The translations under genes and the position numbers were made by a program. Below, in pieces: positions 52,386-63,900 of a stretch of 64,000 nt of DNA (position 1 is its first letter; each line of letters begins with the position of its first letter). The stretch is taken from positions 9,927,501-9,991,500 of the forward strand of contig OX335659.1 in assembly GCA_946894095.1 (NCBI GenBank), given 5' to 3'. The notes below the pieces were generated by a model, which saw only the letters and a list, made by a program, of their open reading frames with translations, had not been told where the DNA came from and did not search any database. This DNA comes from Incurvaria masculella (lineage: Eukaryota; Arthropoda; Insecta; Lepidoptera; Incurvariidae).

Positions 52386-55300
52386 ATGCTGACCCGACAG
52401 CTGATGCGCGGATTCCGTAACGCTGTCCGTCTTGAAAGAAGATGCTTTGCTACAGAGCCGTCCACTTCGGAGAACCAGGTTGATCCAGTTCAGGTTGGTT
52501 GGTCTGACCGTTGTTTGTTAGAAACTAATCAGTCGCCGAGCTGGTGGGTTTGCTTGTTTGTGGAACCGCCGCACCATTATTGTTAAGACGAAGGTTGCCA
52601 ACCCAATCTGGCGGTGTGACTAGTTTATGCCGTGTGGCCGACTTTTCATGGGAAATTCGGAGTGTTGTAGGTGTCACAGCATGCAGGGACCTCGCGGTAC
52701 ATCTACTTTGACGCATTTTTATTTAGTTTACTATTTAACAAAAAATTACAGAATGATGAACGTAGCTAGGTAGTTGTGGAATGTTAAATAATTTATTTAA
52801 ACAAATTTAATTAAAAAAAAACAAACTAAAAATAGGGAAAACTAACAATTGATATCTCAAAAATGATCTGGCTATTATATCTTAAATTTTCATTCCCTAA
52901 ATATATATAGGAGCGATCCATTTTATACGTCATGCTGGTAGAGCATAGACTGCATGACCATGGCAGAGGGAGGCGGACAGCCCTAAACCTACCACCAAGT
53001 AGGGGAAGGGAACCTACAGTTTTACATGGGTTCTGAACGCATTTGTAACGCACTAATGCACTAATCCAACTCGGAAACAGAAAGAAAGTGGTGGATGACT
53101 GGGCGAGGATTTTTTTATGTACTGGACATTGAAGGCTAATACCGAACTGACCGTCAGATATTAGTCTAACACACCACATGGGAACTAGGTGCCATGCCAG
53201 GACCTTTCTTAACATGGTAATTTCTATTCAATCAATGACAACAAAAAAAATTGTACCAAGAGATGGCACAGCGCAGCTATCAGGCTCACTGCTTTAAATC
53301 TTTTAAAAAGTCTTTGATTTAATAAGTTGTAAAAAATTTGTGAATCGATTGCAAAATTGTATATTTTCCAATTTTGAGACAAAATTAAATCCTATGTTTG
53401 TAGATCACTATTTATTGGCTATTTTGCAAGTTCTAGGTACGAAAGTGGTGCCATCCTATTTCCATAGCCGTTAACGTGTATTTATGCAGTTGCGCTCATC
53501 TATTGTTCATTCCTGTGGCATTGACCTATCGATGAAACATCTAGGTCTTCTGTCATCTATGATATCATTTCATGTGCCTTATCTATATATCTTTTTTATT
53601 TTACTGGACATGGATGGCTAATACCGAACTGACCCATCAGATATTACACACCACGTGGGAACTAGGTGCCATGCCAGAACCTTTCTTATATTGTCTGGCT
53701 ACATTGAAATGGATGGAAAACACGGACAATTTTCATCGCCGCTTTGACCATCGTTCACTCAATGCGATGGTACCAACCCGGGCGGGATTAACCCTACCAC
53801 CTAGTAAGTAAGAAAGGAAACCTACAGTTTTACGTGGAATCCAAACCAGGGCCAGCCTCAACGGATGAAAATGGTCACCCATTCAGAACCTAACCGCGTT
53901 CAGAGGTGCTTCCCCAGCTTATCGAATCGCAAGACGTCGCAAACTGAGGCTGACAAACGACATGTTTAATACATCTCCCTTTACATGCCTCCAATACCGT
54001 TTCATGATCAATCAACTCAGTGACATGGGAATCTACATTTGCAGAATGAAGCCCTGGACAAAGACCTGTGCCTGCTGGTAGACGAGAAGGACAATTTCCT
54101 GGGGCCGGAGACGAAGCGCAACTGCCACAAGGTGTCGCCGGAGGGCACCGTACTGCTGCACCGCGCCTTCAGTGTATTCCTCTTCAACAAGCGCGGGGAC
54201 ATGCTGCTGCAGCGCAGGGCGAGCCACAAGGTGGGAGGGGGGCGGGGGGTAGTTACTAGGAAGGCCTAGTCTGAGTTTTAAGAGAGTCGTTACCCTATCG
54301 ATTCCCCCATACTATGGGCGATAACTGTTTACATGCTCTTAATGTTTTTTTAGGGTTTTAAAATTTTGGATTCTACAGTTTATTGTCGAAATCTTTGTAT
54401 GCATATTTAAATTTTTTATAAATATATATGAACCCCCTTTTATAAATTGGAAAAATATTTTTTTATTTCAAAATACAGCCATTTAAAAAAAAACCAAAAC
54501 ATGCGGACATAGAATGAAGCCTTCTCAAGTGATATATTTTTTTTTATTAAAATCTGACACTGCTTAGGGGAAGGGAAATGTAATGGCCTGAAAGACGATT
54601 TCGCTAGTTTAATGGCATTCACCGTGCAAAATTGTTCTCGGTCAATGGACAAAGAATCCATTTCTTAAAGAAGCTATTTTTTAAAATCTACAATTGTGGT
54701 TGACAATTATGAAATAGAATATTTTTACTATATTTCGAAAAGATCAAGATGGCTGCCACAACCTAAGCTGGTATGTGTTTGGCAGGTGACGTATCCGGAC
54801 TACTACACGAATGCCTGCTGCAGCCATCCGCTGTACCTCGAGGACAAGCAGGAGGACGTGGTGGCGGCCGCCATGCGCCGAATGAACCACGAGCTTGGCA
54901 TTCCACTTAAACAGGTCACTTTTCTCCTCATTTGTATTTCTTTGAATGGGATTTTAATCAGGCGTAAAAGTTATTAGTCTGCATACTGATACATGATTCC
55001 ATTGTGTTGTTTTGAAAGCCTAGTGGCGCGGGAGGGCCTTGCATACCAGAGGTCTGGGTTCAAATCCTTGCCACGTTCATGCATCACTTTCTTTCTCTTT
55101 TTTGAGTAGGATAAATGAATATCGTCACGAATGCGGCTCTATGGTTCGAAACCCATCTAAAACTGTAGGTACCCTTCCCCTTCTTGTTTTTTTTCAGTTC
55201 ATTGCCACAAAATGGCGTTTATTTTCTTATTTTAGAAACATACATGATTACATTATGCTGTACACGCGAAACCTTTCGGTTTGTCTGCGTGTGACAATAC

Positions 55301-57667
55301 GTGGGCTATTTAATGTTTTCATTCCAAGCAATTTTTGTTCTTTTACATTGCACATTTATATTGCATAACAGGTGGTAGGGTTTAAGCCCGCCCGGGTTGG
55401 TACCATCGCATTGGATGAAGAGATGGTAGATGTAGCTATGAAAAATTGCCCGTGTTTTCCATCCAGTTTAGTGAATGATCTTTCAAAGTATTTATTTCCA
55501 CGCAAAAAATTGCAACAAACATAATTTGTATAGAAACATCACACTTACACAAGCAATAAAAATACAGAAATACAGAAGAAAAAAATACATGCGTCCATTA
55601 AAAAAAACAATCAAATTCATCAATAAAATACAGCTAAGGTTTACAAATACACATACACATAAAATAATTCATCAATTCATCCAATAATATACAACAATAA
55701 TTTACATCCAATAAAAAATATAAGCAAAAGTCATTCTAAAAATATGAATATGGGCCCATACCATAATTTTCCATGATTAAAATAAGTATTTAAATTTACA
55801 TCATCATCATAAAGGGAAGGCACCTAATTCCTTCGGGAATGTGGTGTGTTGGGCTAATATCATAACGGTTGTTGTGTGGTATAAGCCATCCATGCCTGGT
55901 CATACATTACAATCATGGTCGAAATTATTCAGTCAAACTCATATGTATGAAATAGATGGAAATGAATAGCAGAAGATTTCATTCCTCATATTTCTAGATT
56001 TTAAAAGTTGATTAAATATTTATGAGAATGTCATCATAAATAATTTAAAAATTCCATGTGCTAGTTATTCAGTTTCAATGCCACCGTAGGCACACAATAG
56101 ATTTTAGGATAACATGCCTCGAGCCCACTACTGACAATTTCTTTATTACATACATACTTATTTAATGTTATGGATTATTTGTTTTGGAGCTTTTCTTGTA
56201 AGGCTTTGAAGTGTTGGAGGCATTAATGTTGATGCTAAATCATAATGACTTACAAAACATAGGTTCACCAATGTACTCGAGTCTGCCTTTATGGCTCACT
56301 CAATGTTATGACCGTAGTGTTGTTTCTGCCCGCAGGTCTCCCCTGAGATGTTCACGTACATGACCCGCATCCACTAGATGGACTGGGCGACGACATGCAT
56401 GTAGAGCATAATACCAACCATATCCTTCTACTATTCTGCCAGTATTTTTTATCAGATGCCATGACTAAAGAGTTTTTTTGTGTTCATTGATGCCCCAAGA
56501 AATGTTCACGTAAATGACCTGCATCTACTAGATTGATCCGGGAGCCGGCGTGCACGGCGATCTCAAGATCGACCACATCTTGTTCTAATAGATTCTGTAG
56601 CATGTTCCACCAGATGTGATCGCAGTGTCGTTTCTGTCCGCAGATGTCCCCCGAGATGTTCACGTACATGACCTGCATCCACGGATGGACCCGGGTGACG
56701 GCATGCACGGAGAGCATAAGAATGACCATATCCTGCTAATAGTCTGCCAGCATTTTTTATCAGATGCCATGACCGAAGTGTTTTTTCCATCCGCAGATGT
56801 CCCCCGAGATGTTCACGTACATGACCCGCATCCACTACATGGACCCCGGCGACGGCGTGTACGGCGAGCACGAGATCGACCACATCCTGTTCTTCCAGGG
56901 CGACGTCAAGGTCAAGCCCAATTCGGACGAGGTCTCCGAGATCGCCTTCATACCCAAGAGCGAGTTCAACTCGTGAGTGATGCTCCTTTTGTTCACACAA
57001 ACTAGGTTATAATACATTTCAAATAGCAAGTGCAGCTCAGTAAGAAACCTACACAGAACTACGGTTCGATATCATAATAATATAGGCAATCATCCCTAGA
57101 TGAAAGTGGCAATGGCAAAGTGTCCGATTTTGGCCGTGATCAATGAAAATGCATTGTGATGGACGTAAGGTCATGACAATAAGAAATCAAGCAAGATCGT
57201 GTTCTAAACATGACAATTTTAAATAGTTGTTCTCTTCATATATTACAGATGATTTTATAATTCTTATGAGCTGTGCAAATCTTTATTATTTCAAAATTCG
57301 AGTGTTCTAAAGCTGTGACTTCACAACGCCGTAAGCCAAACCTTCAAAATTCCCGAGAAAACACGGACAAGGAAGGGGACATTTTTGTTGTTACGATGAG
57401 TAATAATTGCAGTTACCTGTAATCTGTGGGGAACTTTTTCTCTACTTCATAAAATAACAATCAACACAGAAAATATTAAATATTTTGCTTTCATATACAT
57501 CCTTTAAGAAAACTATAATTTCTAGGTTCATACCGACGCTGGAGGGTCCGCTGACGCCGTGGTTCAACATGGTGCGTCGCCACCGCCTCAAGCTGTGGTG
57601 GGACAATCTGCACCGCATCAAGGAGCTAACCGAGACCCACAAGATACACAAGTTCGATAAGGAGTGA
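52386..57667 (+). CDS. Idi: Isopentenyl-diphosphate delta-isomerase, type I
   Basis: Five exons: 52386-52493, 54045-54230, 54786-54914, 56797-56972 and 57526-57667; 741 nt, 246 aa, GT-AG junctions in phase. It interconverts IPP and DMAPP, feeding farnesyl diphosphate and juvenile-hormone synthesis. Residues 1-25 (MLTRQLMRGFRNAVRLERR...) look like a mitochondrial presequence. Seen: LLQRRASHK, TNACCSHPL with the catalytic Cys (second Cys, about 110), a Nudix-type AAMRRMNHELGI (about 128-139), and GEHEIDHIL with the metal and catalytic Glu pair (about 165, 167). The end, LKLWWDNLHRI, is typical. The usual FxxxWTN has Y-Y-T-N here. Exon 1 could instead end at 52,478 (another CAG/GT in phase). The ATG directly follows an AG, so an upstream non-coding exon is possible. 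Confidence 0.93.
52965..53215 (-). mobile_element. Two SINE fragments in IDI intron 1
   Basis: 52,965-53,113 is a head-plus-body piece ('aacctacagttttacatggg', then 'aactcggaaacagaaagaaa'). 53,114-53,215 is the tail of another copy ('ggacattgaaggctaatacc', 'ccatgccaggacc'). The order shows they are separate insertions or a rearranged copy. Confidence 0.65.
53589..53950 (-). mobile_element. SINE, near full length, in IDI intron 1
   Basis: Minus-orientation copy. A T-rich tail end is followed by 'ggatggctaataccgaactg', 'ggaaaacacggacaatttt', 'caatgcgatggtaccaaccc', 'aacctacagttttacgtgg' and the head region 'cgttcagaggtgcttcccca'. It shares its head type with 13,935. Confidence 0.8.
55016..55905 (+). 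mobile_element. SINE broken into three parts in IDI intron 3
   Basis: Successive parts of one SINE occur at 55,016-55,186 (head with GGTTCAAATCC B box), 55,369-55,472 (body) and 55,810-55,905 (tail). They are separated by about 182 bp and 337 bp of unrelated AT-rich sequence. The parts are in the right order and orientation, so two later insertions into one copy are likely. Confidence 0.65.
56280..56796 (+). pseudogene. Three degenerate tandem copies of IDI exon 4 start
   Basis: Copies of the first ~95 bp of exon 4 begin at 56,336, 56,490 and 56,644, and the real exon at 56,797: spacing 154, 154 and 153 bp. Each unit also carries the preceding ~55 bp of intron. Copy 1 keeps an AG acceptor (CCCGCAG) but has TAG in place of the Tyr codon after RIH. 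Copy 2 has lost AG (now TG) and has three stops. Copy 3 keeps CCGCAG but is frameshifted after CIH. None keeps the exon's 3' half or a donor. Confidence 0.88.
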
Positions 57668-57871
57668 TCACCGCAACGCATCTCCCCCGGTACGCCGCCA
57701 CCACACCAACTGGGGAGTGGGAGTGGAGTGGCCTGGCAAACTTGGTCGGAAAGTATTATTGCCTTGAGATGATGCGATGGCTCATGCAAAATGATGGTGC
57801 ATATTGTATTATTGGTCTTGCTAAAGTTATTCACTTGGAATTAGAAGCTAAGTATGTGCAGTAAATATTAC

Positions 57872-57877
57872 AATAAA
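57872..57877 (+). terminator. Polyadenylation signal of IDI
   Basis: AATAAA about 205 bp after the stop codon, followed by T-rich sequence. Confidence 0.6.
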
Positions 57878-58560
57878 TATTTTATTATTTTTATTTATAT
57901 TTACAAAAAATGCAAGCTCGATATTCGAGCCTGCTCAATAAACCGAATTTTTTTAAGTCTATGCAAGCCCAAAATAGCTCTATAAGCTGGTCGCTCTGTA
58001 TTACGGATCATAAAAATCGAGTGATCCGCCATTTCCAGTACTCCGCCATAGGGAAAATGTTATCAAGTCCGATGCATTTATTTGTACTGTATTGGGTTTT
58101 TTCCAAAAATAGTTTTAATGCTTAACATTTTTTTTATTATTCAATACCCCCATGCCGTACGCTGGAAAAACATTCACGACGTCACAGTTGTTCCGTCTCA
58201 TAGATTTATAGCTCCTTAATGCTTGGGAACTTTTCTTTCTACTTCTTCCTAAATCCTTTATACTCCTTTGTAGTAGGGCACCCCAAGATCTCATTATTGC
58301 GTAAAAAAAATAGTGGGAATGTTCCGGGATATTGGCCACACGCAAGACTAATTCCTACCCTACAGACACAAAGACTGATTAATGTCGATAGAATGTTGCA
58401 GTTTGGACTATTATGCCAAAGGATATATTTATATATTTATAGGATAGAGGTTTAGGGTACTTTTTAGTTGCATTTACTAATTGCACCTTGGTTCACTTGT
58501 AACCAAGAAATAAATGAATACTTAAACATGCCTATGGTTAAGGATATGGTAAAAGACCAG
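57878..58560. other. No gene seen
   Basis: AT-rich intergenic DNA. A LINE-like tail 'ccaagaaataaatgaata' is near 58,503-58,520. No protein motif was recognised. Confidence 0.45.
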
Positions 58561-59487
58561 CAGCGGGAGCACAAATGATTTTATCTGGCCGACAAACTTA
58601 CGTACATAGTCTTTATCTTGTGTGCGCGACACTTGTCGCCAACTGATAGCATAAACAATGTTATGTCGAGTGAGGTTGTCAAAATAAACCCACACCATAG
58701 ACAAATCTCGACAAAGAATAAATTTTGTCCATTTGTTGAAGCTCAAATAAATTTAATCCTACTAATTTGACGTTTGTTGAGGATAATTTTGTCACCACCA
58801 CCGGGAGGGTGTGTTAAATCCTAGAAGGAGGTGTTTGTTCGTGTTACGAATATGTGCGTATGTAGTGGCGATGGCACAGGCGTTTCTTAACGTTTTCATG
58901 GTTCAAAGACATGGGAAAAGCGGTAATAAGAGCGAAAGATGGATGGGTTTGTTTGGGCAAAGACGTTTCCATTCCATCCTTTACTTTCCATTGTAGGAAG
59001 TAATCAGGCGGAACGGCTTAGAGCAACGCTCCAGCTGAACGGGAAAACGAAAAAAGTGCAGAGATTAACGTCACATTGACATTAGATAAACTACAATCCT
59101 TCTAATCTAACAACGCAAATGCGCTAAACCAACCAATGTTTATCTAAATTCATTAAAACGTACTTAATTGTGCATCTATACGAAATTCAATTCGAAATAA
59201 CTTAGGTGTAGGCGATTTGTAGGAAATGGCATTTTGTTCGCCGCTATTCTGTAAAACGCTATTTCTTGCTCCTTGCACTGAATATCATGGAGCAGTCTGC
59301 GCGAACACAGCCAGGGTCGGGAGGTTTAAAGTGACAGTCCTTGTGGACAAAACGGTGGGTGTTGCCACTCGATCTCGATAAGTTAATCGAGCTCCCCATT
59401 TGTGATATCACAGTGGACAAAAATCCTCGACAAAATTTCTTATCCCTCTAGCTCGACAAGTGTCCACTTTCATTTGTGCTCCCGCTG
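58561..59487. mobile_element. 927-bp element with inverted ends CAGCGGGAGCACAAATGA
   Basis: The 18-bp left end (58,561-58,578) is exactly inverted at 59,470-59,487. Weaker inverted similarity continues inward for about 130 bp ('tcgagtgaggttgtc' against 'ggcaacaccc.. tcgagtgg' on the other strand). CAG occurs directly outside both ends, possibly a 3-bp duplication. There is no transposase in the centre. The CAG-type end recalls hAT or CACTA-like elements, but the class is open. Confidence 0.6.
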
Positions 59488-60567
59488 CAGAGCACCATAT
59501 ACAACAACGGGCTTGTATAACACTAACAACCTAGGTTAAAATCCTAGGTCTAATAAATACTAGTGACACTGTTTCGCATCTGAAATGCTGGAATATTCTA
59601 ACCTAACATGAGATAGTAGACACCACCAATATTATGTAACTTGACAGGAATGAGGTTTGCTGAAGCATCCTTCAATATATGTAGAACCACCGGAAACCAT
59701 CTTGAATATGGCAGATTCAGAAAAACAAAAACTATTGTGCTCAGGACAATACTAATAAATATTTTTTTTAAATCTTATCACTTTGAATGAGCCATTGCGT
59801 GACTTTAATTTACCACCTTGTACAAATGTTACATTAACTTTACATCACCAACTGTAGTAAGGGTGTCGTGTGATGTTTGTTCAAGTAAGTTTGTTTTTCC
59901 ATTATACCTACTTATTGCTTTTATATTTAGAGAAATATTACATTCATATGTTCAAGCAATTTTCGATTTTACTACTGGGGAATGTTATTTTATGTCCAAG
60001 TTATTCTTTGTCATATTTATGAAGCCATTACCAGCGTGCACTATAAATTGGTTTAGCCATAATTTTATGACCAATTTGATCGGAAAATGCTCGGTCTTAT
60101 TGATGTTTTGTATAAGTCAGCACTTAAAACCAACAATAAAAAATCCACAATTCTTATGATCATAAAAAAGGGGATTACATGATTATGGTTGACATTTAGT
60201 GTTTAAATTAAATTGTCGCTCTGACTGTTTCATATAATTATTTTAAGTTGGTCGAAGGTGCTTATGTTATTCGTGTAGATAGAGTGTACATATTTATTGA
60301 TAAAGATAATAATAAATAAAATTATTAATAAAAAATGTACAGTTTGTGTTGAATTTACTTAAAACTGTAAATGCAGCTTTAGGTTTGAATTTTAGGAAAT
60401 ACCAGTCTAACGAGGGCAAAAGTGAGCTGCCCAGACAGTTGCGGTAGAGTACCCATTCAATGACAATAATGAGGGTCATAGGCTTTTAGTAAACACACGT
60501 GGCATAGGCGACGATGTATGTGTAGGTACAGGTACAGGCTTTTATTTCGGCATCTACACCACTTTAA
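59488..60567. other. No gene seen
   Basis: AT-rich. An open frame at 59,818-60,159 has no motif, no splice context and no composition shift. Confidence 0.45.
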
Positions 60568-60870
60568 TCCCCGGCCTGTTCATGCATCACTTTCTTCCTC
60601 TTTCTGGGTTGAAATTCTTGTCACAAATTCCAGTTGTTTAATGGTTTTGAATCCATGTAAAAGTTTAAGTAACCTTCTCCTACTAGGTAAGGTAGAGTTA
60701 GGGCTTAGTCCGCCCACTTTGGCACGATTTTGTTGGATGAATAGATGATCAATTCGAATACCATGGGTCTAGGCCGAAAGCTTCTAGTGATTTGACCTTG
60801 TTTCTTTTTGCCATTGTTTGTAAAACGGGCAAATAAATGATATTTTCATTTCATTTTCATTTAATAATTA
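60568..60870 (+). mobile_element. Decayed SINE followed by LINE-like tail
   Basis: 60,568-60,755 holds 'catgcatcactttcttcctc', 'ggttttgaatccatgtaaaa' and 'ttagtccgcccactttgg', a diverged SINE. 60,760-60,870 ends 'ggcaaataaatgatattttc' plus (ATTTTC)n-like repeats, the tail of another retroelement. Confidence 0.5.
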
Positions 60871-60967
60871 AAATCAATCATGATCGAAAAACAAAAACAG
60901 TGGCACTGCTCCTAAATAATAGAGGATTTAGTTATACACAGGTTAGTTACTGACAACAAACTTATTA

Positions 60968-63900
60968 TTATTTATAAAATCCGCACATATCATCGGAGCT
61001 ATCGCTGGTGTCGCGCGGCTGCGCGGAGACCCGCCGCCCGAAGGTCACCCAGTCGACGACGCGCGCGCCGCGCCGCCGCTCACCGCGCAGCAGCCGGCCG
61101 CGCTCCCCCGCGCGCCCCGCTCCGCCCGCCGCACCCGCCCGCAGCAGGTACGCCTCGCACGCGATTCGGTGCCCGTAATGGAGGCCGCTCGCGTACGCCG
61201 TCTGCAGGTATCTCGCAGCAGCGCACTGCATTATCTGAACGTGCGACAGTGGGGAAGAGAACTGCTTATTTATCGCGACAGGTGGCGTCTAAGCGAGCTC
61301 ACCTTAAAAGATCTGTCAAAGCTGTCAGACGCCATACAAAATAAATCGGAATAAATTAAAAAATATAATTTACTCAACCTACGTAATTAAAATTACTAAA
61401 TTTTCTCGTTATTATTCTGAAAATTATTTGTTACAAATTTATCTATTCAAAATTAAGTCGTAGGAAAGAAATAACAATAACATAACCTATAATATTTCCT
61501 TCAAAGCTTTAAAGTTAGAAGATAAACAAAAGCTCTTCTTTCCTCCAAATCTTATTCTAACTGCACCGTGAAGTTCATCTTGCATCTAAAAACTCATAAA
61601 CTATTGAAAGGGATGACAGTTTTGTCATTTTGTAATAGTCGCTTGTGCGACACCTACAATGAGCTTTGAGTTTTTTCCCCACTTACTGAAGAGTTACACT
61701 TATTCTGAAGAGAATTACAAATTCATAACTGAACAAAACAGACTTACTTTTCAATCTCATAGTGACGATTATGGTAGACCCTCTCTTACAGAACATTTAA
61801 ATTATTTTGTTTCATATAAGGTTTTCTACAAGGATTTTTGGGTTGATTAATGATTGCTAAGAATGTAGGTATGAGATTTTTTTGTTACATTTAAATTTTT
61901 GAGAAATTTAAGCAGTACATTCTTCCCAGTATTGTAGACAACTTTTGCGAAGAAACTGTGCATCTATTGGTAATCTGGTCATGTGTAGCTGCACACTCCC
62001 TCTTGTGTCGCGCGCCGCCGTCTCCACTCTACGTGGATCGGAGGTCGACTTCGACAAAAGAGGAAGTGTGCAGCTACAAAAAACCACATTTCTCTAATTT
62101 ATGCATTACAGAAATAATATTTGAATAAGATATTTCCAGTAGTTTTTGAGATATGGTAGATTTTTTTGTATTTGGCGAGTATGGAACCATTTTCTGTGTA
62201 TGGTCCAAGATGCACTTGACTATTTTATTTTGAAGTGGAGGCACAGAATGTAGCATCATGCCGTTACAGCACACCATCCAAGGTCTTGAATCATTGTTAT
62301 TGAAATTCAACGTCGCCTACCTTTAGCTAAACATTAGTAGATACTGATTCGTTTGACCCCCACAGACGAGGTGTGACGTATGGGGTCAAGTTCTATACTG
62401 TCTAGCTATTTTTGAACCTTTCACGTTTCCAATCTCGATTGAAGCACAATTCTAATATATTCTAAAATATGTGTTACCCATACATGAAGATCTTCATTCA
62501 TGTTCTACATAATTTCATTAATCGAATGTAAGATCTCTATATATATTCTTAGCTCACCATTGCAACAATAATCAAAGCCATCACTGTTATAAACCTCCAA
62601 GATACTTTGGTCATTTCCTTTACCAGCTTCTCTTCACAGCCAAATGACCAGATTGTCAGCTGTTTCTGAAAATAATTTTTTTCTTTAACCATCAAACATC
62701 AGCACTAATTTTCGGTCTTAGAGTATTCGACGGTTGACCATTGTTGTTTTGAACATTAAACCGAGCGGCAGCCCTCGAACACGAATGACGCTCAGCATCT
62801 AAAATCGAATGAGACTCTTCAGATTCTTTGGATTCTATTGTTCACGGCTCAAGCTCTACAAGACACTCTCTTTCTCTTTTTGAGTCGGATAAGTGCATTT
62901 CGTCATTTATACGAGCTGCTCCAATCGGTTTCCATGTAAAACTGTAGGTTGCCTACTAGGTAGTGAGTTGAGCTTAGGCCCCAGGTACCTCCGCATTGGT
63001 TCAAAGATCTTCGTAGCGGGAACGACATGTTGCCCGTGTCTTCCATCCATTTCAATGTAGCAGGCAATCCGCCGACGTACCAAAGTAGTCGATATTGGAC
63101 ACCAGGTGGCTAAGCTCAAGTGGCAGTGGGCTGGTCACGTCAGCCGAAGAGACGACGACCGTTGAAGTAACCGTGTCCTACACTGGCGGCCGTGGACAGG
63201 AAAATAGAGTGTGGGAAGAACACCCGCCAGGTGGGACGACGACATCAAGTTTGTCGGCGGAAAGAAGTGGTTCCGTATCGCTGAGGGCCGGGAGGACTGA
63301 AGGAAAATTGGAGAGACGTATGTCCAGCAGTGGACGCAGACACGTTGACTGACTGACTGACTGACATGGCCAGTTAAATAAAAAACCATACCATCTGGTA
63401 ACTAAGAAAGAGGACAATTTTACTCGGTTCTAAAACCTGAAGTGACTTGCATTCTCAATGAAAATTGCACAATTATCTCTAAGCTATGTAGCCATGGTTT
63501 TCGACACTAAAGATTTTACCACTAGGCTAAGAGCGTTTTTACCACCTCTCGATAAAGTTCTCATTAGCTATCGAGCGCATAAAAGTAAGTACCCTGTAAA
63601 TCTCTTGAATATTATTCGGAGATTTTTTATTATAAAATAGATAAGATACTGTAATTTCGGATCAGTCGATAGTTTTAGTAACCAAGTTACCCTTATAGTA
63701 ATATGCGTTTTGGCACATCTGGCATATTGACGAAGCTTGGACTTTGTAGGTTACATATACGATAGCTAATTACAATTATAGAATGATGGTAAAATAGTGC
63801 AATAATTGTATGGTTGTCCGAGGGACGTACCTCAGGATTGTACCTGTATATAGTCCCAGTCTGCATAACTCCGTGGTGGACGCATGGCCACATCACGTCC

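Noticed and set aside
59818..60159. 113-codon open frame as a gene
   Set aside because: AT-rich, hydrophobic by composition, with no motif and no splice signals nearby.
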